Shown: piece after piece, positions 24,453 through 34,067 of the stretch
Position numbering within the stretch: the first letter of the stretch is position 1
Layout: each line of letters begins with the position of its first letter
Assembly: GCA_050084515.1 (NCBI GenBank)
Contig: CM114272.1
Location: 15,810,001 to 15,874,000, forward strand
Length of the DNA: 64,000 bases
From: Blasia pusilla
Taxonomy: Eukaryota; Marchantiophyta; Marchantiopsida; Blasiales
Direction: 5' to 3'
Notes under the pieces: model-generated
Databases searched by the model: none
What the model saw: only the letters and a program-made list of their open reading frames with translations
Told to the model about the DNA's origin: nothing
Position numbers and translations under genes: made by a program

Positions 24453-24976
24453 ATGGCGCGCTCTATTTTTCCTGTTTCCCCACAGCTGGTCCAGGTCGTG
24501 GTTCTGTTGGTGGTCTTCTGCAGCTTTCTGGTATCAACTACCGGAGCGAAGGCTGGACAGGGGCCCGCAGCTCTGAGTTTTACGTGCACGAGACACGAAC
24601 TCCTCCTGCATCGCTGATTCTTGTTTCTCCTGATTTTGGTGGAGACTTGAGCGGTCGCAGATTTGGAAGTATTATTGTGATCGACAACCAACTGAGATTG
24701 ACCAACGAAACCACCTCGGAATTGATCGGCAGGCAGCTAGGTCAGGTGGCTATTGGCAGTGATAACATGACCTTCTATGTATCCTACACTCTGATGTTTA
24801 ATTCTACCAGCTACAGCGGAAGCATCAACGTCGCAGGCATTCTCCAATCGGGCACCCTCTCCATCTCTGGTGGTACCGGCAGTTTTGCGTACGCAAGAGG
24901 ACTCGCTTTCCCGTCTGTAGTCTCAGACACTGGAGTTGCTGCGGTATACAAGTACAATCTCGAACTCAAGTACTAG
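24453..24976 (+). pseudogene. Dirigent-family protein with apparent single-base frameshift
   Basis: Dirigent proteins are secreted beta-barrel proteins that direct stereoselective phenoxy-radical coupling (lignans, lignin-like polymers) in the apoplast. From ATG 24,453 the frame begins MARSIFPVSPQ and then a hydrophobic stretch (VVVLLVVFCSFLVSTTGAKA), a typical signal peptide. The mature dirigent domain is in another frame (positions about 24,570-24,976). It has SEFYVHETRTPP near its start, then FGSIIVIDNQL, SELIGRQLGQVAIGSD, FYVSYTLMFN, LSISGGTGSFAYARG and KYNLELKY before the stop. These match the conserved dirigent blocks (F-G-x-VVVID, S-x-x-VGRAQG, GGTG-x-F-x-x-ARG). Joining the two frames needs one extra base within about 24,545-24,575, near a GGGGCCC run. 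Either the gene is a pseudogene or the sequence has an error. It is otherwise complete in length (about 174 codons) and without introns in this part. Confidence 0.8.
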
Positions 24977-26334
24977 CCAGTTTTTCTGCTTATTCTCATA
25001 TGCAGAGCTTGCTCGTGGAATCAGCATGTAGACGTTTTCTCAATGACATACAGCACTAATAGTGCTCTTTTCATTTCTGACTCATCATTGCGAGTCAGCA
25101 ATAGAGAAATGATTCTATATCTGATGTCATTACCAAAGGAGTTTTCTTCAATGACTCAAATAAAAATTTCTCACGTGACGATGCATATTCGGAATTATTG
25201 GGTCTACTACTTTAATGTGAGTTTGCAAAGGCTTATGACTGACCGACACGAATCGGAGGCTGTTCTTGAGTCGCAGAAAAGCCCCCGCCAGGTAAACGGC
25301 AAGGTCTGAAGTAGAGCGCCGATTTTCAGTGTTCTTTACAGTTGATAAATTTTGTAAGCTTAATCGACCCGAGATTTGAAATTGTTGAGTTCTGGGCACT
25401 CGATGTGACTTTGAATTCATTGTACGTGTGCATCTAGCGTATTTCAATTGAGCTTTCTTCCATGGAATATGATGCCCGCACGCTTGTCGGAGCGATCGTG
25501 TGAGTACTATGTTTGAGAAGAAAAGCTTTCAGAATAATCTCCCTTAACTTCGTTGAGGAGATTTATGAAATTGGCGTTGAATTTTATTGTTGACTCAGGG
25601 ACTGGAATTCATGGATCATGAATGCAGTCTGGAATCTGGCGGGACAGTAAACGATTTGATGTATTGTGACACTGACGTTTTAGCATCGAGGACAATTGTG
25701 CAACTACACACTGTAGGACCGTCAATCAATTTCAGAGATTCGTCTTTAGAACAACGCACTGCACCACTTGCCCTAGACTGTAGAAGAAAAAATTTGGCGT
25801 ACTTTTTATCAATCACGCACATCGCCAGCTATAGGAGTCCCACTTCATCCATTTCTTCAACGGTGTCATCCCGTAAATTCTGCTTGCCAATCCACATTCA
25901 GTTTGAGTTCTCTGGGTGTTGAAAACTGGGTGTTTTCAACACCCAGAGAACTCAAACGTCTGTGTTCATACTTGGAATTGAACTTCATCGTGCGTGCTTT
26001 TAGCAGAGCAGTCCTCTTGCTTTTCCAGAGAAAGGTGAAAATCATTTCTGCAAATTGGAAAGAAAGTCAAACCGGAAAACCCCACTTATCTTTTCTGTTC
26101 TGTCTGAAACTTAGAGTACACTCGCGCGTAATGGGCACCTTCTCTGCGAAGTTAGCGTTTTAGTAATCTCACATGTCACCTCACGCTTGAGCAAGATTTC
26201 CTTATTACATGTTTCCACCTTACACGGAGTTCCTAAATATGCGTTTATTCGTCTACTTTGTGAACACTTACGGGGAGAAGATGTGGGGGGGAGTAACTGA
26301 GTCAAGGCGTACCTAAATTTTCGTAAAAGAGTCA
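24977..26334. other. Downstream region of the dirigent-like gene, no further gene seen
   Basis: Frames of up to 111 codons (25,587-25,922) carry no recognised motif. It includes the hairpin at 25,901-25,957. Confidence 0.35.
25901..25957. repeat. Perfect inverted repeat, 26-bp arms, 5-bp loop
   Basis: The arms 25,901-25,926 and 25,932-25,957 are exact reverse complements around TGGGT. They are not part of any recognised transposon end. Perfect arms of this length suggest recent origin or a functional hairpin. Confidence 0.95.
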
Positions 26335-26392
26335 CCTTAGCTAATTGGTAATGCGTCCTCCTTTTGAAATTTCAAACCCTCATCATAGCAAA
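26335..26392 (+). other. Possible tRNA-derived sequence (pol III box-like motifs)
   Basis: TTAGCTAATTGGTAATGCG resembles a tRNA D-arm/A box (TAGCTCAATTGGTAGAG type), and 17-20 bases later AATTTCAAACCCTC resembles a T-arm (GTTCGAACCC type). The spacing is too short for an intact tRNA and no acceptor stem forms. It may be a tRNA relic or a SINE head. Confidence 0.2.
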
Positions 26393-26771
26393 GCTTCCAA
26401 AAGGCAGTTTTCCCTTTACTTCGCAGCCTGGTCTCGTAGACACACGCTTGATGATCGGTCTCCCAACTAGGTAAGGAGCGGCATGTACCATGCCAATCAT
26501 TAATGTATCGTGATTCAAAGACGATATCACAACGACAATTTGTTGATTGTTATTAGAATTACTGCAATAGTAAGGAAGTGCATCAAAATCCGTAGCACCT
26601 AGGTCATGAGAACATAGTGTAGGCCATCAATTGTGAGAAATTGATCTCTCGGAACGGCTAATAGCTCACACACAAGACACTATTGCAAAAAGCTAGCTCC
26701 TTGCCCCCATCTTGCGGCTTCGGGGAGCTACGAGACAATCGCATGCACCCAAAAACTTGTTGCTCTCCCCC

Positions 26772-26861
26772 CAAATTCTCTCATCGTGGAGTGGGTTTGG
26801 CTCGATTGTATATGATTCTATATATGTTTTATGACAATAGGTCTTTCACGGATTTCACTCA
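26772..26861 (+). repeat. DNMT-gypsy copy 4: surviving 5' LTR fragment
   Basis: AAATTCTCTCATCGTGGAGT through TATATGTTTTATGACAATAGG to CACGGATTT matches the 3' LTR of the same copy at about 36,103-36,187. The part upstream of 26,772 does not match the LTR, so most of the 5' LTR is missing. The fragment also lacks the tail that ends the 3' LTR. Confidence 0.75.
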
Positions 26862-28380
26862 AAGAACTAGAGTAGATCGATGGTAGCTTCGATTGTGGAT
26901 CAATAGGATCTGGTTAGGGTTGATTGTGTACTCAGCCGTGGATATTCGTGGCTTCTGGCCTATGTTGGAGGTGGGAATCTGGTGCGTGGTTGATTGGGAA
27001 AGAAGCGCCTTGCTGAGAGCTTTCCAACGCTCTTTAAATCGCCGGATTTCGTCAAGGGAGTTGGAAGTTATCAAGGATTGAAGATTATGGTTCGTGTTCG
27101 ACGGTTTTCTAATGTGGAGAGCTCGGAGTGTGGACGCTCTGTTGAAGTTCATCCAGATCGGGTGAGAGGTTCCTATTGCTACTTGTATTGTGATCTCATG
27201 TGAAGCTATCTTCTTGAGTGTGTGGAGCATTGCGGATTTCTGTGTGCATGAATCTGGGCGGAAGCGCTGTCGGATTTGCGATTCTTAAGGTGTATGGACA
27301 GCAAGTTTGTCTGATTTTTAGCTCGGAGTACAAAGCTCGGTTGTAGCTCATTTTTTGTGGAGAGATAGCTATGGTGGTTAATTGAATTCTGGTTGAAATA
27401 GATTCTATTTTTGTTGAGGACTTGTGGAGTAATTGCTGATCGAAATTTTGCGGACTAGTTCAAGGTCTGGCTATGGTGGACAACAGATTGGAGGGGCTGG
27501 TTGGTTGGTGATTCGTCTGTTGTTGGAGATGCCTATCTCATTGGGGGCGCCTTGGTTGGACCTCTCTCCATAGAGGAGCATGGCGAACGGGGCATGTCTT
27601 GAGCATTTCTCGGCGTTTTGAGGCTTTGAGGCTTTGAGGCAACTCGTGGTAGCTCAGGGCGAGTGGGCGTGAGAGGCGGAGTAAGGAGCAAGGAGCAAGC
27701 AAGCAAGCTTGCTAGCTTGAGCGTGAGGCAATTTTTGCAGGATTTATGAGTTTAGTGTTGCATAACTGGTCACCAATCTTTGGGCTATTCTGCTTGGAAG
27801 ACGCTTAACTGTTGAGTTCTTAACTATGTCAGTGTACACACTGGAGTAGCTCATTTGGTGTTGTTCGGAGATGTGTTAGGCGCTTTATGCATCTCGGGTT
27901 TTTGGTTGATGGACCTCTAGTGCATAGTACGGTGTAGCCTCTCCATGCAGGTGATATTTTCAGGTGTTGCGAGTGCGACTAGCACGTCATCGACCAGCGG
28001 CGGAGTAGCTATTGCGTTAGAATTGTGTGGTGGGTTCTGTGGATTCAGGGGGCGCCACGTTTGATGGATTGTGTTACCTTGATTTCCATTTGGGATTGGA
28101 GGGTTGTCGTTGGACTTCCTGTGTTTGGATCCCCTTCATCGTTGCTTCTTGCTTGCGCGCCCGTTGTTAGGATTGACGCTGATTTCCAGAGTAGTGTTAC
28201 TCCTGTATGCTACCGGTAGTGAGGCTGGAATGATGACCAGTAGACCGTGGGAGGCTTCTTGTGGTGATGACATGTTAGGTTATCTACACCCATAGCTAGT
28301 AGAGCTACAATACTACATAGCGACATCGACATCACTTGGTTACTTAGTGGTGGTAATTTGGTGGTGGTGCGGCGTCGGCG
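26862..28380 (+). other. DNMT-gypsy copy 4: long untranslated leader
   Basis: About 1.5 kb of G-rich sequence between the 5' LTR fragment and the first gag-like frame. No domain is visible in its short frames. The primer-binding site should be near 26,862-26,900 (TGGTAGCTTCG at 26,881 is a candidate), but I cannot match it to a tRNA with confidence. Leaders of this length are common in plant gypsy elements. Confidence 0.5.
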
Positions 28381-29988
28381 TTGGTCATTATAGAGCTGTC
28401 TGGTGGTCTGGTTGGGGACAGTGGTAGTTTCACATGGAGTGGATTGAGATATCGCCTACCTTTTCCACTTCCGACGGTTGATGAAGAGGAGGACGAGGGT
28501 GTTCCAAACATCGAGTCTTCTACGTTGTTATCGAGTGTTGCAGCTCCATTGATTTGGGACATGGACGGGATATATGGGGCCATGAAGGGCCCACGATGAT
28601 ACTCAGGTGCAGTGGGCACCATTGAGTTGGAGGACTTCATTTAGGAGTTTGATATGTGGTGTGATATGTAGATGTTGCAGAACGCCACGTTGTTTACACC
28701 CTTCTTGGCTTGGAAGGAGTTGTTTCAGCACTGGGAGGGATCACCCATGGATGATTACCATGAGTTTAGGAAGGACCATGTTGTTGAGATTGAGGCGTGG
28801 AGACAATATTGGTCTCCAGGCTATGTGTCTATCACCCATGGTGGTATTGGTAGTAGTGCTCCTACTATGCCAGCCAACCCGATGTTGAGTGGTACGAGTA
28901 CGAACCGGAGTGGGGGTACCAGTAGAGGTACCCATTGAGGTACTAGTGGAGATACTAGTGCCCCACCATCGTTCAGCCCAGTTGCAGAGTTCTTCAAGAG
29001 GTTGAAGAAGAACTATCACGGAGTGAAGATAGAGAAGTTGAGGAGTCTCCAGGAATTTGAGCGAAAGACTGGTGAGAGTCTTCGTGAGGCATGCACTTGT
29101 ATACGACGCTTGATTTCACTTACCCAGGGTGTGACTGAGGCTCAGGCAGTCAAGTTTTGGTACGGGATCTTGGATAGAGAGTTGCACCGCAGGGTACGTG
29201 ATGCTACTCTTATGAGTGATGATTCACCCACATTGACCCATCTGTTTGCTCTATCTGAGAAGATTGAGCTTAACATGATGGAGGAAAGAGTGGTGACATC
29301 CGCATTCAGTAGGGATACAACTACTACTTCTCGTGTTCAGCAGTCCACCTCACAGTCTCGTAGTAGTGGTGGTGGTAGTAGTAGTGGGAGTCGTGGGGGG
29401 TACACACAACCTCAATCGGGTCTTAGAGGGACACTTGCGCAGAGACCATTGCCTTCATTTGCTGCCCCGCAGCAAGAACAGTCATGTTGGACATGTGGAG
29501 GTGATCATGTTAGGAAGTTTTTCCCCAAAGAGGACGGGAGACGGAATTTGGAGGATGGGCCTCAGGCGGCCTCAACTCAGTGTGATCATTTCGGGAGACC
29601 AGGTCATCCTCGAGAGTGTTGCTTTGATCTTCATCCAGAGTTGAGATCAGGCCGTGGCCGTGGTGGAGTAGCTCCGAGAGGCCGAGGTGGTAGAGGTGGT
29701 AGGGGGAGTAGAGGTGGACCAGTGGTTGGAGAGCCTACAGTGGCTACCTCTACCACTACAACAGAGTCAGCTATGGCAGCCAGGATTGATCAGTTGGAGC
29801 AGAATTTGGCTACTGTGGCTGGTAACCAACATAGAGCAGGTTCGGGAGCAGGGGCTTCCACCTCTTATGGAGGGGATGATCTCTCTTATATGGCGAGTGC
29901 AGCACAAGTTGAGGCATCAGCTGGAGTTACAAGAGGAGCCACTCAAGTGTCAGAGCCACGTGGTGCTACTGTGGAGTTGGACCCATAG
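28381..29988 (+). pseudogene. DNMT-gypsy copy 4: gag polyprotein region
   Basis: The capsid-like segment (FTPFLAWKELFQHWEGSP, then FFKRLKKNYHGVKIEKLRSL, then SLREACTCIRRLISLTQGVTE) has the layout of plant retrotransposon gag. It is followed by a Ser/Gly-rich linker, two zinc knuckles (CWTCGGDHVRKFF at about 29,488 and CDHFGRPGHPREC at about 29,581) and a nucleic-acid-binding RG-rich tail (GRGRGGVAPRGRGGRGG). In each knuckle one zinc-ligand Cys is replaced by Phe. In-frame stops at 28,597 (TGA), 28,642 (TAG), 28,669 (TAG), 28,936 (TGA) and 29,986 (TAG) break one otherwise continuous reading frame. Gag packages the genomic RNA into virus-like particles in the cytoplasm. This copy cannot make it. 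Confidence 0.85.
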
Positions 29989-30960
29989 AAGGGTGAGGCT
30001 GGGAGGTAGGCTAGGCTTCCCCAGTCATTCTTGTTGTGTGAGGTGCTTGGGACTCCATCGATGGTTCCTACGCAGCCTATTGAGCCTACAGTGGAGACTG
30101 AGGCATCTAAATCGTGTGTAGTAGAAACGGATGCAACATCCGGTGCAGTATCGCGGATGGCAACTTTAGTGTTGGGATCCCCATTATTTTCGGCCACGGA
30201 GCTGATGGCTTTAGGAGTTGACTTAGCTTATGTATTTCAACTAGCAACCACGTTGTGTGAATGTGGGGGTGTTACTGCTACACGTGCTGAGGTGGATGAG
30301 GGTGTTGCGGTGGAGCGATCCTCTATGTCTGGTGTAGCATTGAGTACCAGTGCTACTTGGCAGGCAGCAGCGGCAAAGATGGATGCATTACGAGCCCGGC
30401 CAGCCATTGATCGTGAGAGGCTTACGTATGGTGTATGTATGTTGGACAACCGGAGTGGGATATTTCGATTGGTGAGTCCTACAAGATAGGTGTAAAGACC
30501 AGATAGAGTCTTGTTAAACTCTGGTGCCCAACCTTTGATGTTGGGAAAGGCGGCATGTATTGGTTTGGGTATTTGGAGGTCAGAGTTTGAGCCTTGCCCA
30601 TTCCAGATTCAAACATCACTTGGAGGAACCAATGATAGGTCTCAATTCATGACATGGGAGAAGTTGTCTATACAGTTGAGACCAGATCGTGCAACTGATA
30701 GCTCACGGTTGGGAGTACTTGCAGTGGTCACATTAGCCGAGTCGTATGATGTACTAATTGGAGGAGCAGTATTGTACATGATGGGTTCTCAGATGGACTA
30801 CTGGACTGAGACAACATCTTATAGACCTGGTTGGCAGTCCGGGGATGGACGTATGAGACAGGTTCCTGTGAGATTTATTTATGGGGCTCGACTAGGAGGG
30901 TCTTCCTCAACGGTGTTAGCATTTGTGGCTGGTTTTAGTGGAGTAGTCACTTGGCCATGA
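29989..30960 (+). pseudogene. DNMT-gypsy copy 4: aspartic protease region
   Basis: This continues in the same frame as gag. The retropepsin segment reads LLNSGAQPLMLGKAA; the catalytic Asp of the usual D-S/T-G triad is Asn here (codon 30,517-30,519 AAC), while copy 1 keeps Asp. Downstream are SYDVLIGGAVLYMMG and SYRPGWQSGDGRMRQVPVRF, shared with copies 1 and 6. Stops occur at 30,007, 30,487, 30,493 and 30,957. The protease would cleave the gag-pol polyprotein during particle maturation. The missing Asp alone would abolish it. Confidence 0.85.
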
Positions 30961-32144
30961 GACTTTTTGGAGGGTAATCTTTCTACTATGGATTCTCCTG
31001 TGCATGAGGAGGTAGAGGAGGTCCCTAGTTTTGCAGCAGTGGCATCCTCATCATTGGATGTGCCACTTTGGAGTTTAGGCGGTGCACTACGGCAAGAGGT
31101 TGATCGCCTAGTGCAAGAGGCTTGGTGTGAGGCTGTTATACCTCACGAGGAAGAGGAGGCCCCACGGCGGACTCCTACTTCTGGTCTAGTTGGGTTATCC
31201 CCTTTGGATACTACACCCATTGTATGGCAGTATCCGCCGGAGGGCATTTGTGTGTTAGATCTCTTTGGTGGGATTAGCACAGTTTGGTCATGATGTTGCA
31301 GGCCGGTATTCTGTCTTGGAGATACGTGTATGTGGAGCGAGATGAGACGGCCCAGAGAGTCTCATCCCGACATATCGGTCAGTTGATGCGGAGATATCCT
31401 GGGTTGTTGCCGCCATCAGCTATTTGTGGGTACCAGCGTGCTTTGCCGTCACACATTGCATTGTTGGGGCCGCAAGACCTTGAGAGGGTTGGTCCTGTGG
31501 ATTTGGTGATTGTTGGATGGCCATGTCAAGATCATACATGTGCTGGTCGTGGTGAGGGATTATACGACCCTAGGTCTCAATTATTTTGGGAGATGTTACG
31601 GGTGTTACGACATCTTCAGGTTCATTGGGCACGTGCTCCAACTTACATTTTGGAGAATGTTCCATTCTTGGGTGACACTTGGAACCGGATGATGGTGAGT
31701 GTTCATGAGGTGCGGTCTTGGATTGGACCAGCGGTGTTGTTGGATGCAGCGCAAGTTGGCTTGCGTGCACATCGTCCACGCTTGTGGTGGACAAACCTGT
31801 TGCCTAGGGATGTTCTACGTTGAGCATATGATGCAGTGCAGCAGAATCCTTGCCTTACAGTGGATAGTATCTTGGATACTAGGCGACTTTCTCAAGTGGT
31901 GAGGGTTATTGATCGGTCACCCATGTCAATGGTGAACCATGTGGGCCAGCCTAGGATGGCACTACCCACATTTGTGAGTTTTCCCTCGTCACATGCCTAC
32001 AGGGAAGGTGGTCCCGGGCTTGTATGGGATTCTCATGTGCGACAGCTGGTGGAGCCTAACGCTGATGAGAGAGAGCGTGCGATGGGATTTGCTACTGGTG
32101 TAACAGTAGTTGCTTCGATTTCTGAGGCTTCACGAAAGGGTTAG
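30961..32144 (+). pseudogene. DNMT-gypsy copy 4: C5-cytosine DNA methyltransferase domain within pol
   Basis: The domain transfers a methyl group from S-adenosylmethionine to carbon 5 of cytosine. The motifs appear in canonical order. Motif I is VLDLFGGIST (Asp codon 31,258), motif IV is VDLVIVGWPCQ with the nucleophilic Cys at 31,524-31,526, followed by AGRGEGLYDPRSQLFWEMLR. Motif VI is YILENVPFLGD (Glu at 31,653), motif VIII is HRPRLWWTNL (31,770-31,799), and motifs IX/X are around ERERAMGFATGVT (GF at 32,085). Roughly 95 residues between motifs VIII and X could form a small target-recognition region. A one-base deletion just after motif I (about 31,285) moves the frame, and TGA at 31,821 interrupts the part after motif VIII. 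It lies between protease and reverse transcriptase, where ordinary Ty3/gypsy elements have nothing comparable. It is too degraded to be active in this copy, but the catalytic residues survive. Confidence 0.85.
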
Positions 32145-32525
32145 ACCATGGACTTGAATTGTTTGACCTGGATTTTGAGTCTTGGGATGGCCGAGCAGCG
32201 TCGACTTTGGACTATGTCTATGGGTCTTCCACATCTTATGATGAGCTCGATGGCTACCGGGATGGTAGACACATCAGCTAGGGGCAAGGAGAATAGTATT
32301 TTGCATCCTTGGAGTAAATGGGATGTAATGGTTGGGCATGTGGAGTTGGTTGCTCATGCTCGTGGAGGAGTTATTTGCTCAGATGATGGTGTAGCTAAGG
32401 GTGTACCATCTTGTGAGGGGGTTGCCTAGCAGCCAATGGCGTCGTCCTCTCCCTCTAGTGTGCCAGTGGTGGAGACTTGGGAGCCATTACTTGGGCCCAA
32501 GCTTAGGGGAGGTGAGAAATGACGC
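32145..32525 (+). other. DNMT-gypsy copy 4: linker between methyltransferase and reverse transcriptase
   Basis: Same frame as the methyltransferase (MDLNCLTWILSLG, also recognisable in copy 6), with stops at 32,142, 32,427 and about 32,520. It ends WEPLLGPKLRGGEK, matching WELDMGPKLTGGEQ of copy 6. No domain is recognised. Confidence 0.6.
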
Positions 32526-33832
32526 TTGACACAATTCCTACGTGCTTATAGGAGTTGTTTTGCCTTTAGCAGGAAGGAGTTGGGTGCTTTGGTTGGACCC
32601 GGTATACGGATTGATTTGGCCAGTGATTCGCCAATCTTCCGTCGTCCCTACCAATATAGTGATATTGAGAGGGACCTGATTCAGAGTAGGACGTTAGACC
32701 TTTTGGAGGCTTAGTGGAGTTGTTGCATGGAGAGTATGCATCAGCCACTGTCATGCCTCCTAAAAAGGATGTACATGGCAACTACACGGATAGGCGGATG
32801 TGTGGAGATTACCGTCCTATCAATTGGCAGACCAAGGCCGATAGGTATGCGATGCTTACACCTGAGGAGATCTTTGATGTGATGGGACAGGGAAAGATTT
32901 TTAGAACCTTGGATCTTTGGGCAAGATACCATCAATTCCCAATTCAAAAGAGTGACAAGGCCAAGACAGCATTTTGGGATGTCAACTCTCAGGGCAAGGA
33001 TTGTTTGTACCAGTGGAAATTCTTACCCTTTGGGTTGAAGAATGCACCTGTCGAGTCTCAGAGAGTGATGGATAGGATCCTAGCAGGGTTGGATTTTGTT
33101 TGGTATTACATTGATGATATCTTGGTGTTCAAGAACACGGTGGAGGAGCTTCACATACATTTGTAGATTGTGTTTGAGCAGTTGAAAGCTCATGGTCTAC
33201 GTTTGCATCCAGGAAAGTGTAAGTTCTTCCATGAGGATGTTGAGTACTTGGGTCATGTGATCTATCCAGGTGGTTTGGGAGTTCAGCAAGCAAAGGTGGA
33301 GGCTAATGCCCTTATTCCTTGTCCAATAGATGTGAGTAGAGTTGGGGCATTCATGGGATTAGCGAACTACTATCGGAGGTATGTGAAGGGATTTAGTGCT
33401 ATGGCAAAGCCTTTGAACCAATTTCTGAAATCAGATCAGGAGTGGCACTGGGGAGATGATCAGGAGAGAGCTTTTGTGGAGCTCAAGGCCCAGTTGATGA
33501 CGGCGCCTATCTTAAGGAGACCTATTAGAGGGCGCCCATTTCAGTTACATATTGATTGGAGTAGGTTGGGACTTGGAGCGGTGTTGACACAACATGATGA
33601 TGAGCACATGGAGTTTGTGGTGGCCTATGCAAGTTGTTCGAATAATGCAGCGGAGTCGCGCTACAATTCCTATGAGGTAGAGTGCTTGGCAGTAGTGTGG
33701 GCTATGGCACACTCTAGGTGTTACTTGTTTGGCACACAATTTACCCTTGTTACTGATCACGAGCCGCTCAAGTGGTTGATGGAGTCTGACAAGCTTACAA
33801 GGAAGCTTGCACGGTGGGCTCTTATCTTATAG
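32526..33832 (+). pseudogene. DNMT-gypsy copy 4: reverse transcriptase and RNase H
   Basis: The segment LTQFLRAYRSCFAFSRKELG is followed, after a frame change at about 32,712, by the reverse transcriptase core: MCGDYRPIN, FRTLDLWARYHQFPI, FLPFGLKNAP and YYIDDILVF (YIDD at 33,107-33,118). A TAG at 33,164 interrupts it. Then come LRLHPGKCKFF, FMGLANYYRRYV and the RNase H part FQLHIDWSRLGLGAVL, SYEVECLAVVWA and TDHEPLKWL, each with its acidic residue. This order (YIDD reverse transcriptase, then RNase H, then integrase) is that of Ty3/gypsy, not Ty1/copia. The enzyme would copy the genomic RNA into DNA inside particles. Confidence 0.92.
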
Positions 33833-34067
33833 AAGTATGACTTCAGGTGGTACATAGACCTCGAGTTGCCAACCTTGATGCTGATGGGTTGAGTAGGAAC
33901 CCATGTACTAGCCAAGAGGATGCAACTGGAGCTAGATGGCATGGCATGGCAAGGTTGATGAGGAGATGGTGCCAAGTTGGCATACATCCGCCTTTTTATG
34001 TTGGTTAGGGATGGACTCTAGTATGGAGGACCACAAGACATCTTAATCTAGTCAGAGGGTAGATGGC
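33833..34067 (+). other. DNMT-gypsy copy 4: degraded linker between RNase H and integrase
   Basis: Sequence equivalent to the copy 6 segment around 59,140-58,870, with another frame change. No domain is visible. Confidence 0.5.

Noticed and set aside
26335-26392. Intact tRNA gene
   Set aside because: A- and B-box-like motifs are present but too close together and no acceptor or anticodon stem forms; kept only as a low-confidence tRNA-derived relic.
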